A stretch of 64,000 nucleotides of DNA from Prochlorococcus sp. AG-355-O17 (GTDB taxonomy: Bacteria > Cyanobacteriota > Cyanobacteriia > PCC-6307 > Cyanobiaceae). A program made the position numbers and the translations under genes. Shown here in pieces: positions 27,219 to 36,838 of this stretch. Positions within the stretch are counted from its first letter, which is position 1, and each line of letters opens with the position of its first letter. Under the pieces are notes generated by a model. It was given only the letters and a program-made list of their open reading frames with translations. It searched no databases and was not told the origin of the DNA. The stretch spans positions 252,388 through 316,387 of the forward strand of contig QCEK01000001.1 of the NCBI GenBank assembly GCA_003280655.1. The letters are read 5' to 3'.

Positions 27219-27849
27219 TCTTGGAATTATCACCTGATTCGATACTAACAACAAGTGAAGCATTAGTGTTGGAAGAGGGTATATCCATAATTTTTACAGT
27301 TTCTTTAGGCTCATCAATAACTTGATTTTCTTCAGTACTCTCATCAACTGCACAAGCTTCAAGAGCCTCTCGAAGTAATGAATCAAAAGTTGCTCCAGGC
27401 AATCTATGCCTAGCAACCTCAAGAAAAGTTCTAGGTAACGATTCAGATGCAGCATCTCTTAAAGCAGGATTATTCTTTCTATGTTCTTGTTCTTCTTCTA
27501 TTGATTTAATAAACCGCAGTGTTACATCTCTTTTGGTAGAGGCTTTTATCAGCGTATCGTTTTCCGGATTACTAACATTAGGTTCATTTTCAAGATCACT
27601 AAGTCTTTTTTCTAAACTATTTAAAACTTCATTAGCTTCTTTACTAATATGCGCTAATTGACCATCGGACAAATTAGGTAAATCAGCGACAAAAACTTTC
27701 CCATGATCCCTTAGTGTCAAGAAAGTTGGTCTTGGGCCTTGAGCCTGTCTACCTATTGATTCAGAATTATTACCTATTGGTCTTTTTGGAGGTGTAGGAC
27801 CAGCTGAACTACGTCTACGTGTAATTCTTTGATTATTTGCAAAGGGCAT
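27205..27849 (-). CDS. Conserved hypothetical protein, 214 residues
   Basis: Basic, Arg/Pro-rich N-terminus (ITRRRSSAGPTPPKRP), a middle helical region with LSDGQLAHISKEANEVLNSLEKRLSDLENE that looks like a short coiled coil, and an acidic C-terminal tail from about residue 170. A central TFLEVARHRLPGATFDSLLREALEAC may be a folded helical domain. No membrane segment or enzyme motif. I do not recognise it; it resembles lineage-specific picocyanobacterial proteins. It overlaps the Cys-rich gene downstream and has its own promoter region with TATAAT-like elements near 27890. Confidence 0.7.
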   Translation of the reverse strand: MPFANNQRITRRRSSAGPTPPKRPIGNNSESIGRQAQGPRPTFLTLRDHGKVFVADLPNLSDGQLAHISKEANEVLNSLEKRLSDLENEPNVSNPENDTLIKASTKRDVTLRFIKSIEEEQEHRKNNPALRDAASESLPRTFLEVARHRLPGATFDSLLREALEACAVDESTEENQVIDEPKETVKIMDIPSSNTNASLVVSIESGDNSKNDSI

Positions 27850-27980
27850 TGAATAAAGGTTAAATCTTAATACTTAAACTTCCGATATAATTCGGTGGTA
27901 GTTTTATTATATTACACCTAACTTTTTCATTTGGGTATAAAAATAATTTTTAAAAACTCATTTAAAAATGATAAAAAAAT

Positions 27981-29024
27981 TTAAGTTAAAATTTCTGGCA
28001 AAAATTTACTAATTGTTGAATCATTTTTTCGAACTATCTTTCCAATTTCCCAACTATCTATATCATAATCTTTACAGATATTTAATATCGCGTCCTTAAA
28101 TTGTTTATCAATAATTAAACAAAATCCAACTCCAAGATTAAAAGTATTCCAAAAATCTTTTTTAGGAATAGAGCCTTTCTCTTTAAGGAATTTAAATAAA
28201 ATAGGTATATCCCAAGAACTGGTATTTATATAAGGAATAAAATCAGAAGGAATACATCTTGGTAAATTTTCTGGAATTCCTCCTCCAGTTATATGAGACA
28301 TTGCTTTAATTTCTATATCTTCAGATAACATTTGGTTAATCACATTATTGTAAATTTTTGTAGGTTTCAATAACTCATCATAAAAATTTAAGTGAGAAAC
28401 TTTTTCAAATTCTTTATCTATTTGATTATTGTTTTGAATAATTTTTCTTACTAAACTAAAGCCATTACTATGAACTCCATTACTTTTTAAAGCAATTATT
28501 AAATCATTTTCAGAGACTTTTTTACCATTAATAAGCTTATCCTCATCAACTATTCCAACACAAAATCCTGCAAGATCATACTTATTTTTTGAATAAAATC
28601 CAGGCATTTCAGCAGTTTCTCCGCCGAGCAATGAACAGTTATTTTCTCCGCATCCATGTGAAATTCCCTGAACAACCCTCAATAATTGTTTCTTATCAAG
28701 CTTACCGGTAGCAATATAATCTAGAAAAAATAAAGGTTTTGCACCACTAGTAATGATATCGTTCATGCACATAGCAACTAAATCAATGCCAACCTCAAAG
28801 TGAAAGTTTTTACTTTGGGCTAATTCTAATTTTGTTCCAACACCATCAGTCCCTGAAACAAGAACTGGTTTTTTAAAACTATCGATAGGAATTCTAAACA
28901 AACCTCCGAACCCGCCAATACCCTCAATCACATTAGATGTATGAGTTCCTTCAACTGCCTGTTTAATTTCGGAAACAAATTCTCGCCCAGCTTCTATATC
29001 AACACCTGATGTTTTGTAATCCAT
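27981..29024 (-). CDS. purM: Phosphoribosylformylglycinamidine cyclo-ligase (AIR synthetase)
   Basis: 347 residues, normal PurM length. It closes the imidazole ring in purine synthesis using ATP. Family segments are YKTSGVDIEAGREFV, SGTDGVGTKLELA, DLVAMCMNDIITSGAKPLFFLDYIATG, LLGGETAEMPG, LKSNGVHSNGFSLVRK and HITGGGIPENLPR. It is divergent from panC-cmk across 98 bp. No other pur gene is adjacent. Confidence 0.97.
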   Translation of the reverse strand: MDYKTSGVDIEAGREFVSEIKQAVEGTHTSNVIEGIGGFGGLFRIPIDSFKKPVLVSGTDGVGTKLELAQSKNFHFEVGIDLVAMCMNDIITSGAKPLFFLDYIATGKLDKKQLLRVVQGISHGCGENNCSLLGGETAEMPGFYSKNKYDLAGFCVGIVDEDKLINGKKVSENDLIIALKSNGVHSNGFSLVRKIIQNNNQIDKEFEKVSHLNFYDELLKPTKIYNNVINQMLSEDIEIKAMSHITGGGIPENLPRCIPSDFIPYINTSSWDIPILFKFLKEKGSIPKKDFWNTFNLGVGFCLIIDKQFKDAILNICKDYDIDSWEIGKIVRKNDSTISKFLPEILT

Positions 29025-29122
29025 GAAATAAAAATGATAGACTTTCCCTATATAGATATTCCTCCTAAGATTGCTTTTGTCCAGTAATTATTTATCAAAT
29101 AGATTTATTTTTTAAAAACAAA

Positions 29123-30655
29123 GTGAAGAAAATAATCATAAGGAAAACTGAAGAAATAGAAAATTGGAGGAGAAATATAAATAGTGAAATTAACTTCATT
29201 CCAACAATGGGTAATCTACATAATGGACATATTAAACTAATATCAACAGCAAAAAATGACAATTCTAATGTTAATTTAGTAAGTATTTTTATTAATCCAC
29301 TTCAATTTGATAACGAATTAGATTTGGAGAATTACCCTAAAACAATAGATAATGATATAAAAATCTCCTTTTCAAATGGCGCAGATGCCATCTTCATCCC
29401 AAGTAATGAAGATATATATCCACCGAATAATAAAAATATTAAATTCCTGAAAGCTCCAATAGAATTATCTTCTGCATTATGCGGATTAAATCGAATTGGA
29501 CATTTTGATGGTGTTTGTACTGTAGTTTATAGATTACTTAATCTCATCAAGCCAAAAAATCTTTACTTAGGAGAAAAAGATTGGCAACAACTTTTAATTT
29601 TGAAAAATCTTGTCCTAAGAAAGAAATTAAATGTTGCTATTAAATCCATTGCTACACAAAGAGATTTTGATGGAATTCCTTTAAGTTCACGTAATATACA
29701 TTTATCAAAAAATGAAAGAAAATTGATTAGGTTCTTTTCAAGTGAGTTATTAGAAGCAAAAAAAATTTTTCAACAAGATAAAAAGATCAATTTAAACCAA
29801 ATAATTAAGAAACTATCAGAAAAAAAAATTTCAATTGAATATTTAGAACACTTACACCCTCATACACTTCAACAAGCAAGACTTGAGGATAATATTTCTT
29901 TATTGGCTGGTGCTATAAAATGTGGAGAGACAAGATTAATTGATCACGTTTTTCTAATGAAAAGAAGGCCTATTATTGCAATTGATGGTCCTGCAGGTTC
30001 AGGTAAAAGTACTGTAACAAAGTTAATAGCCAAGAAACTTAAACTTTTATATTTAGATACTGGCGCAATGTATAGGGCATTGAGTTGGCTGATAATAAAA
30101 GAAAGTATTGATTATAAAAAAGAAAAAAAATTACAGAATATTCTTAAAGATATATCTATTGTTTTCAAGTCGAATACAAATTCACATCAGGATATTTATG
30201 TTAATAACTACTGTGTTACTGAAGAAATTAGGTCGCAAAAGATAAGTTCCATCGTTTCTAAAATTTCCTCAATAAAAGAAGTAAGAAAATTCTTAGTAGA
30301 AGAACAAAGAAAAATTGGAGAATCAGGCGGACTTGTAGCTGAGGGAAGAGATATAGGAACTACTGTTTTTCCTCATGCAGAACTTAAAATATTTTTAACT
30401 GCTAGTATCGATGAAAGAGCAAAAAGAAGAAAATCTGATAAAAGAAGTAAAGACTTACAAGAAATAGACATTCATACATTAAAAGAACTTATAAAGAAAA
30501 GAGATTTTGAAGATTCCAATAGGGAAATTTCACCTCTAAAAAAAGCGAATGACGCAATAGAAATCATTACAGATGGATATACAATTAACGAGGTAGTGGA
30601 TAAAATTATTGATCTTTATGATGACAAGATTCCTAAAGAGACTGAGATCAAATAA
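29123..30655 (+). CDS. panC/cmk: Bifunctional pantothenate synthetase / cytidylate kinase fusion
   Basis: 510 residues starting at GTG 29123. Residues 1-278 are pantothenate synthetase: IPTMGNLHNGHIKLI, LYLGEKDWQQL and the GIPLSSRN-type segment. Residues 279-510 are CMP kinase: the P-loop DGPAGSGKS, YLDTGAMYRAL, AEGRDIGTTVFP and RRKSDKRSKD. The junction is short (FLMKRRP). This fusion is known in cyanobacteria and joins coenzyme A precursor synthesis with CMP/dCMP phosphorylation; whether the joint product has a functional reason is unclear. The tyrosine phosphatase gene converges 2 bp away. Confidence 0.96.
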   Translation: MKKIIIRKTEEIENWRRNINSEINFIPTMGNLHNGHIKLISTAKNDNSNVNLVSIFINPLQFDNELDLENYPKTIDNDIKISFSNGADAIFIPSNEDIYPPNNKNIKFLKAPIELSSALCGLNRIGHFDGVCTVVYRLLNLIKPKNLYLGEKDWQQLLILKNLVLRKKLNVAIKSIATQRDFDGIPLSSRNIHLSKNERKLIRFFSSELLEAKKIFQQDKKINLNQIIKKLSEKKISIEYLEHLHPHTLQQARLEDNISLLAGAIKCGETRLIDHVFLMKRRPIIAIDGPAGSGKSTVTKLIAKKLKLLYLDTGAMYRALSWLIIKESIDYKKEKKLQNILKDISIVFKSNTNSHQDIYVNNYCVTEEIRSQKISSIVSKISSIKEVRKFLVEEQRKIGESGGLVAEGRDIGTTVFPHAELKIFLTASIDERAKRRKSDKRSKDLQEIDIHTLKELIKKRDFEDSNREISPLKKANDAIEIITDGYTINEVVDKIIDLYDDKIPKETEIK

Positions 30656-30657
30656 AT

Positions 30658-31131
30658 TCAAGAAATACTTTCCAAAAAACAGTTTACAGAGTCTTCTAAA
30701 ATATCGAGGACATAATCGAAGCCCTCATCACCTCCAAAATATGGGTCAGGAACTTCTTGCTCATTAAAAATTGATCTAAAATCTTGTATTTTTTTAATAG
30801 ATGCAAAACCAGTTGAAGCTGTTCTATTTTTAAGATCTTGGATATTTCTAAAATTTGAATCATCCATCGCAAGAATATAATTAAATTCGTCAAAATCTTT
30901 ACTAGTAATTTGACGAGCCCTGCTTAAAATATTTATATCTCTTCTTTCTGCCGCAATTCTCATTCTAGAGTCAGCTTTTTTTCCAATATGCCAACTCCCA
31001 GTTCCAGCAGAATCTACAATAAAGCAATCGGTTAATCCCTTCTTTTCAAGTAGACTTATAAAGATAGCTTCTGCTGCAGGAGACCTACAAATATTTCCCA
31101 AACATACAAAAAGAACAGCAATTTTTTTCAT
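30658..31131 (-). CDS. Low-molecular-weight protein tyrosine phosphatase
   Basis: 157 residues. The N-terminal P-loop VCLGNICRSPAAEA is the C-x5-R-S active site, and the C-terminal DPYFGGDEGF supplies the general-acid Asp. Both features are complete, so it should be active on phosphotyrosine or small phosphoesters. The target is unknown; no tyrosine kinase gene is nearby. It lies 32 bp downstream of pebB on the same strand and could share its transcript. Confidence 0.92.
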   Translation of the reverse strand: MKKIAVLFVCLGNICRSPAAEAIFISLLEKKGLTDCFIVDSAGTGSWHIGKKADSRMRIAAERRDINILSRARQITSKDFDEFNYILAMDDSNFRNIQDLKNRTASTGFASIKKIQDFRSIFNEQEVPDPYFGGDEGFDYVLDILEDSVNCFLESIS

Positions 31132-31163
31132 ATGATTTCAAATTTCAGTAAATTATAAGACTT

Positions 31164-31925
31164 TTAAGTAGTAAATAAAACTTCTTTAATTAAAGATTCA
31201 GTAAATTCTTTACCAAACAAACTCGACAACATTGGCCTTGCTGGATCGTTATCTCTTCTATAATTCAAATAATTATTTTGACCGTTTTTTAATTCTTTTT
31301 GGAGTTCAATATTGACTTCTTTGCTTTCGAAAAGAATTTCCAAATACAAATCAAGATATTCCTTGAATGAGTTATAAAGCTGATTAGTAATTAAAAAATC
31401 ACTTCTTTCTTCCTTTGGTAATTTTGACCATATTACTCCTGGAGAAAAAAATCTAGCTACATCCCCAGACATTTTTTCAGCTAATGGGAGTGATGAATGA
31501 CAATGATTTTTGAGTTTTATAAGTTTTTCTAATAGCTCATTATTGTATTGATTTTGTATTTTTAATGAAGGTTGAAAATCTAACACTAATAAATAACTAT
31601 TAGGTAGAGAAACAAAATCTACTCCAAAAAATGGGACGTTATAAATAGTGTTAGGAATAATTAAAAAATTTAAAACAGAGTAATTTGGACTATTGATACA
31701 AACTGCTCTTGCCAATTGAATTCTTTTTTTATGCGTTACGCCCCAAGTAGATAGATTCACATTTTTTTTTGATTTTTTTGAACCATAAGTTGAATCTTTA
31801 TAAGAATATTCCGAGGGTATTGATTTTTCTAAACAATTATATTTACTTAAATTATTTGTTAAATATTTTAAAAAATTATGCCACCTCCAATCTGGCCTAT
31901 AAAAAATAGTATCTTGTATCAACAT
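31164..31925 (-). CDS. pebB: Phycoerythrobilin:ferredoxin oxidoreductase
   Basis: 253 residues, ferredoxin-dependent bilin reductase family. It reduces 15,16-dihydrobiliverdin to phycoerythrobilin. The N-terminus [21 protein letters not shown] and [22 protein letters not shown] are characteristic; the late [13 protein letters not shown] is the conserved C-terminal family motif. Its ATG directly follows the pebA stop, so the two are translated together and could channel the intermediate. No phycobiliprotein apoprotein gene is in this window. Confidence 0.93.
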   Translation of the reverse strand: MLIQDTIFYRPDWRWHNFLKYLTNNLSKYNCLEKSIPSEYSYKDSTYGSKKSKKNVNLSTWGVTHKKRIQLARAVCINSPNYSVLNFLIIPNTIYNVPFFGVDFVSLPNSYLLVLDFQPSLKIQNQYNNELLEKLIKLKNHCHSSLPLAEKMSGDVARFFSPGVIWSKLPKEERSDFLITNQLYNSFKEYLDLYLEILFESKEVNIELQKELKNGQNNYLNYRRDNDPARPMLSSLFGKEFTESLIKEVLFTT

Positions 31926-32633
31926 TCAATGAATAATCTCATTATTTAATGTAAATAGAAATGTATTGATAAATTTTTTTGTCCATTTTTCTCCAAAAAA
32001 AGATTTAAACAATTTATCTGCAGGGTCTTTTTCAAAACTGTACTTATCATATTTAATTTGATTAATTTTTATTTCTTCTGCATTTAAAAATTGATTAACA
32101 GGATTCGATTTATAAATGTTCAAATAATTATTTACAAATGAATAGAATATATTATTTAAATCTCTATCAAGATTTAATTTATTTCCTCTACATATAATCA
32201 CCCATGGGGAAAAATACTTTTTTGAATCATATATATTCTTCATTTTATTATCAAATGCAGAATATTTTTTTTTAATACTACCTAAACTTGAACAATATTT
32301 TTCAAGATATTTGCTTTCTTGAATTAAAGGTTGATAATCAAGTATTGCTAATAACTTTTGAGAAGTTCCAAACCATAAAATATCAGCTCCTAAAATAGGC
32401 ATTTCACTATCAAAATTAGGATATGCGACCGTATTAAACACTTGCAGTTTTTTGCCACCATCTAATCTTGTTATTCGCCACTTTCTATATTCAGGAGATG
32501 AAAAAAGCCAATTTTTAATAATATATTTTGAGTCTACATTGTGATGTTCTCTGAATTCACTAGATATTTGTACTTCATGTCCATTTAATTCATCAATATT
32601 GGTTTTAAGGAAATCAACTAATGAATCAAACAT
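31926..32633 (-). CDS. pebA: 15,16-dihydrobiliverdin:ferredoxin oxidoreductase
   Basis: 235 residues. It reduces biliverdin IX-alpha at the 15,16 double bond. Family features: [51 protein letters not shown] and the C-terminal [13 protein letters not shown]. It stands between ho1 (5 bp upstream) and pebB (no gap), giving the biosynthetic order haem, biliverdin, dihydrobiliverdin, phycoerythrobilin in one operon. Confidence 0.93.
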   Translation of the reverse strand: MFDSLVDFLKTNIDELNGHEVQISSEFREHHNVDSKYIIKNWLFSSPEYRKWRITRLDGGKKLQVFNTVAYPNFDSEMPILGADILWFGTSQKLLAILDYQPLIQESKYLEKYCSSLGSIKKKYSAFDNKMKNIYDSKKYFSPWVIICRGNKLNLDRDLNNIFYSFVNNYLNIYKSNPVNQFLNAEEIKINQIKYDKYSFEKDPADKLFKSFFGEKWTKKFINTFLFTLNNEIIH

Positions 32634-32638
32634 AAATA

Positions 32639-33349
32639 TTAGGTCTCGGTACTTCCTTTCCTAACTTTTTTTGTAATGTAATTAAATACAATCTTGCCTA
32701 AAACAGCAATCAAGTTACCTTCAAGCTCCTTAAACATTTTCATATTGTAAGTAAAAGCTTGATTAGCTTCATCAATAATTTGATCAGCAGTCTTTTGATT
32801 TATTGGAAGTTGATTCAAAGTAAGGGAATATTCTTCCTTGAATTTTTTTTCATCAGCAATTAATTCAAACTCATAAAAATTTAAACCATCATTTCCCTGC
32901 AAATTTAATGCTTTTTTAGCGATCCTTTTCAAGATTTGCCCCCCAGATAAATCTCCTATATAGCGAGTGTAGTGGTGGCCAACTAAGAGCTCTGGTGAAT
33001 TTTTTGCGACCTCTCGGATTCTTTCAACATATTCTTTTGCTGAGTGAGATATATTAATTTCATTCTTCCAGTTTTCACCAAAATAAAATTTTAGATCATT
33101 TACAAGAGTTTCTTTCCTGAATAATGATTTAAAACCTATAGGTTTGATTACGGGATGTTCCTCATTGACCAATCTTTCAATTTCTTCTTCCATAGCTTCA
33201 TAAACAAAATATAAATCGCTAATTAATTTTCTATAAGATTTTTTTTCAACAACTCCTTTTAAAAAACAAGCCACAAAGCCAGTATTTTCTGCCATAGTAT
33301 GGGATTTTTTTGTCCCTTCTCTTAATTGTCCTGCAAGAGCAACTGCCAT
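32639..33349 (-). CDS. ho1: Haem oxygenase
   Basis: 236 residues. It opens haem to biliverdin IX-alpha, iron and CO with ferredoxin as electron donor. The proximal His is in [10 protein letters not shown] (residue 17) and the distal-helix signature [12 protein letters not shown] is present after GHHYTR. It is first in the ho1-pebA-pebB set. In an organism lacking phycobilisomes the pathway would supply residual phycoerythrin or another bilin use; that is inference. Confidence 0.96.
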   Translation of the reverse strand: MAVALAGQLREGTKKSHTMAENTGFVACFLKGVVEKKSYRKLISDLYFVYEAMEEEIERLVNEEHPVIKPIGFKSLFRKETLVNDLKFYFGENWKNEINISHSAKEYVERIREVAKNSPELLVGHHYTRYIGDLSGGQILKRIAKKALNLQGNDGLNFYEFELIADEKKFKEEYSLTLNQLPINQKTADQIIDEANQAFTYNMKMFKELEGNLIAVLGKIVFNYITKKVRKGSTET

Positions 33350-33406
33350 ATATTTTGGGTTATTTTTGTAAGTGTATTTAATCTACAAGGAAAATACATA
33401 AAACAG

Positions 33407-33838
33407 CTAATTTTTGTTACCTGCGGATGTTGTAGAGAATAGCTTATAAAGTTCTTTACAAACCAAAAAAAGGTTATCTTTTTGTTCCTTTTGCGGTAAA
33501 TGAGTACCAGTCATTTCCCAATCACCGATGGTAGCCACTCTCCATCTCTCGGAGGGAAGAATCATACCTCGCATTATGATTCCCAACAATTTGGGAACTC
33601 TGCCATTATCATTATTTTCAATTCTTAATTGTAAGAGTATTGCTCTACATTCAATAAGTGGACTCCAACCAGGGAAATGAAAAGCAAAATCAATAGTATC
33701 TTGCATGGATTCATTATTTGAATTGTCCCAGGGACTAAAGTTTACGCTTGCATCTGGAAAATATTTACGAAACAAAGCTGCAGTGGAAGCAATTTTATTA
33801 GCTATTTCAAGATTACTTACATTTGAACTCGCATTCAT
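33407..33838 (-). CDS. Conserved hypothetical protein upstream of ho1
   Basis: 143 residues, no signal peptide or membrane segment. Notable parts are DFAFHFPGWSPLIECRAILLQLRIEN and RVPKLLGIIMRGMILPSERWRVATIGDWEMTG, described by their aromatic-rich pattern; the end is a helix with LFLVCKELYKLFS. I do not recognise a family. It lies 57 bp upstream of ho1 in the same direction, so it may belong to the bilin operon; this context is the only functional hint. Confidence 0.7.
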   Translation of the reverse strand: MNASSNVSNLEIANKIASTAALFRKYFPDASVNFSPWDNSNNESMQDTIDFAFHFPGWSPLIECRAILLQLRIENNDNGRVPKLLGIIMRGMILPSERWRVATIGDWEMTGTHLPQKEQKDNLFLVCKELYKLFSTTSAGNKN

Positions 33839-34048
33839 AAATAGCTGAGTATTTTTTTGAAAATGACATAATTTGCTTTAACTTGCTTATTAACTACTTT
33901 TTCTTTTAATAAAGATGTTGAAATGCTGATCAATAAACTATTCTCTATTCACATTTGAATAATAAATTTCTAGGTTTGAAAGAAAATAACTCATCGCAAA
34001 TTACAATACGGGGAACTTCAATGAGTTATCTTTTATTAATTCAATGCT

Positions 34049-35473
34049 ATGCCAAAATTTGAAAAATTAACTTTACCTAATGAAGGCGAGATAATAACTT
34101 TTAATCAAGGCAAACCTAATGTTCCTAATAATCCAATTGTCCCATTTATTAGGGGTGATGGTACTGGAGTTGATATTTGGCCTGCAACTCAAATAGTTCT
34201 TGATTCAGCTATTAAAAAAAGCTATGGAGATGAAAGAAAAATTAATTGGTTTAAAGTCTATGCAGGCGATGAAGCTTGTGAACTTTATGGAACATATAAC
34301 TACCTCCCTCAAGATACTATTGAAGCAATCAAACTCTTTGGTGTAGCTATCAAAGGCCCTTTAACGACTCCCATCGGCGGAGGTATTAGATCTCTTAATG
34401 TTGCATTAAGGCAAATATTTGATTTATATAGCTGTGTTAGACCATGCAAATATTATTCAGGAACTCCAAGCCCTCACAAAAATCCCCAAAATTTAGACGT
34501 TATTGTTTATAGAGAAAATACTGAGGATATCTACATGGGTATTGAATGGGAAGCGGAAGATAATAATTGTCTTGAATTAATTAATCACTTAAATAACGTT
34601 GTCATACCAAAAAGTAAAAATTTAAAAAATAGATCTATACCTGATGGATCAGGTATTGGAATAAAACCGGTGAGTAAATCTGGTAGCCAAAGGCATATTA
34701 GAAAAGCTATTGAACATGCCAAAAGATTATCAGGAGATAAAAGGCATGTGACTCTTGTACATAAAGGGAATATTATGAAATATACAGAAGGTGCATTTAG
34801 AGATTGGGGATATGAATTAGCAATAAATGAATTTAGAGAAGATTGCATTACAGAAAGAGAAAGCTGGATTTTAGATAATATTCAGAAAAATTCAGAAATT
34901 ACAATTGAAAATAATGCTCGAAAAATTGAACCAGGTTTTGACAAGCTTACAAATAACAAAAAAGCATTCATTTGCGAAGAAATTAAAGAAGTTATTGCAT
35001 CAATATCAAATTCTCACGGAGATGGAAAATGGAGAAAACTTATTCTTGTTGATGATCGGATAGCTGATAGTATATTTCAACAAATTCAAACTAGACCTCA
35101 AGAATATTCAATTCTTGCAACCTTAAATCTCAATGGAGATTATGTTTCTGATGCAGCTGCAGCAATTGTTGGTGGCCTAGGTATGGCTCCTGGTGCAAAT
35201 ATTGGAGATAATGCAGCAATTTTCGAAGCTACGCACGGTACTGCGCCAAAACATGCTGGCTTAAATAAAATTAATCCAGGCTCAGTAATTCTTAGTGGTG
35301 TAATGATGCTTGAATATTTTGGTTGGGATGAGGCAGCTAACTTAATTACTAATGGTTTAAGTAAGGCAATAGAGCAAAAAAAAGTCACCTATGATCTAGC
35401 ACGCTTAATGGAACCAAAAGTAGAACCCTTATCCTGCAGCAGTTTTGCTGAAGAAATTATCGCAAATTTCTAA
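34049..35473 (+). CDS. icd: NADP-dependent isocitrate dehydrogenase
   Basis: 474 residues, as in other cyanobacterial enzymes, which carry an insertion of about 50 residues relative to E. coli (here around 265-325). It makes 2-oxoglutarate, the carbon skeleton for ammonium assimilation in organisms with an incomplete or modified citric acid cycle. Seen: FIRGDGTGVDIWP, the substrate loop GPLTTPIGGGIRSLNVALRQ, YRENTEDIYMGIEW, VHKGNIMKYTEGAF and GGLGMAPGANIG, FEATHGTAPKHAG. The 210-bp upstream region holds no clear NtcA site (GTA-N8-TAC). Confidence 0.97.
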   Translation: MPKFEKLTLPNEGEIITFNQGKPNVPNNPIVPFIRGDGTGVDIWPATQIVLDSAIKKSYGDERKINWFKVYAGDEACELYGTYNYLPQDTIEAIKLFGVAIKGPLTTPIGGGIRSLNVALRQIFDLYSCVRPCKYYSGTPSPHKNPQNLDVIVYRENTEDIYMGIEWEAEDNNCLELINHLNNVVIPKSKNLKNRSIPDGSGIGIKPVSKSGSQRHIRKAIEHAKRLSGDKRHVTLVHKGNIMKYTEGAFRDWGYELAINEFREDCITERESWILDNIQKNSEITIENNARKIEPGFDKLTNNKKAFICEEIKEVIASISNSHGDGKWRKLILVDDRIADSIFQQIQTRPQEYSILATLNLNGDYVSDAAAAIVGGLGMAPGANIGDNAAIFEATHGTAPKHAGLNKINPGSVILSGVMMLEYFGWDEAANLITNGLSKAIEQKKVTYDLARLMEPKVEPLSCSSFAEEIIANF

Positions 35474-35475
35474 TT

Positions 35476-36825
35476 TTAAAAATTATTTTTATTTTCAAAA
35501 ACTTTCCAAATATTAACCAATGAATCTTTAGTGCCAATGTTTCCAGGATGAGTAACGATAGGAAGTTTTTCGCCATTTTTTAGGTTATAAGTCACCACTG
35601 AAATGCCAGTTAAAATCTGTCCTTCAAGATAAACATAATCTGCATGAAGTCCTTTACTAAGAATCAAATTTGTTGTTATTCCACCTTTTGAAATCAAATA
35701 TCCTATTTCATACTTCAAATCTGCGACTAATTCAGCAATAAAACAAGCAAGTAAATTATAAAAATTAAATAGTTCAGAAGAATCTAAAGACATAAATTTT
35801 CTTGAAGTAAACAAAACAGGAGTTTTTCCTTTCTCAAAAGAAAATCTAATTTCTTTTAAAAACTTATTTTTAAACAAATTCCTTCTCTTCTGATTAATAT
35901 CTGATGAAGTAATTTTAATGAATTCAAAAACATCTAATTCAACTGGATTACAATGACTTATCTCTAATAAATTATTCAATTGTATTGTTGAAAGTTCTAC
36001 ATAAGATCCAACAATTATCAGTCCAGGAAGAAAACTCTTTTCTTTATTTCTTATTCTTAAATTAGAGAAAAATATTTCACTCTGAGAGACACTTTTTTTC
36101 TCAGAAATTGAACTTATAAAACTTGCTGCAGTGCGAAAAAGGAATTTTTTTTGTTTAAGTAATTTTTTAATTACTAAAGAAAACTTTTTTAATTGAGAAT
36201 AATTTTCTACATCTACAACTACATGTTTATTATTCTTCAAGTTCTTTAATGTTTTAAAAACAATATTATTTTCTTCATCATTTAGCATTTCAATATCTGA
36301 CAATAAAAGATTTTGAATATCTTCAAAATTTATTTGCGATTTACTCTGCTGAAATAAAAGATTCTTGACATTACTTGTCTCATATCCAAAAATTTTATCT
36401 GTTGCAAAAATAGTTTGACTTATAGGAGTTTTATCAACAAAATGAGATCCATTAATTGTTAATCTTTTACCTTCTATGAAAGCTGGAATATGAAAAGTAG
36501 CATCAAAAGGACCTAAGCAACTATTTAGAGCAATTGGCTCTAAATAGTTATGTCCTCGAAGAGTAGAGTCTCCTCTACTCATAAAAATAATTTCTTCTTC
36601 GTACGCTTGAGAATTAATGACAGTTTTAAGATTTTTGCAAATTTCCTCTATTGTTAATTTCGCATCATTTTCCGATAGTGACCTTGTATTTGCCAAAATA
36701 AAAAATAAATTAGATTTAGATTCAAAACCTTTGACTAAAGTTGAGCAGTCCCACTTAAGCAATAATAAGCAATCGTGAACAGTTTGAGAGCCTGTGGGAT
36801 CATCATCAATAACGACAAATTTCAT
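35476..36825 (-). CDS. Four-carbon acid sugar kinase family protein (DUF1537)
   Basis: 449 residues. The N-terminal domain opens IDDDPTGSQTVHDCLLLL, the hallmark of the family, followed by MSRGDSTLRGHNYLEP; the C-terminal nucleotide-binding domain has LISKGGITTNLIL and a final GQILTGISVV with VTHPGNIG. Members phosphorylate four-carbon acid sugars (erythronate, threonate) or 3-oxo derivatives. No aldolase or dehydrogenase partner is adjacent; instead a mutarotase-like gene and an alpha/beta hydrolase lie upstream on the same strand, 13 bp and further. Substrate unknown. Confidence 0.8.
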   Translation of the reverse strand: MKFVVIDDDPTGSQTVHDCLLLLKWDCSTLVKGFESKSNLFFILANTRSLSENDAKLTIEEICKNLKTVINSQAYEEEIIFMSRGDSTLRGHNYLEPIALNSCLGPFDATFHIPAFIEGKRLTINGSHFVDKTPISQTIFATDKIFGYETSNVKNLLFQQSKSQINFEDIQNLLLSDIEMLNDEENNIVFKTLKNLKNNKHVVVDVENYSQLKKFSLVIKKLLKQKKFLFRTAASFISSISEKKSVSQSEIFFSNLRIRNKEKSFLPGLIIVGSYVELSTIQLNNLLEISHCNPVELDVFEFIKITSSDINQKRRNLFKNKFLKEIRFSFEKGKTPVLFTSRKFMSLDSSELFNFYNLLACFIAELVADLKYEIGYLISKGGITTNLILSKGLHADYVYLEGQILTGISVVTYNLKNGEKLPIVTHPGNIGTKDSLVNIWKVFENKNNF

Positions 36826-36838
36826 AAGTATTGCAAAA

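Noticed and set aside
33839-34048. NtcA-binding site upstream of icd
   Set aside because: Expected from other cyanobacteria, but no GTA-N8-TAC was found in the spacer.
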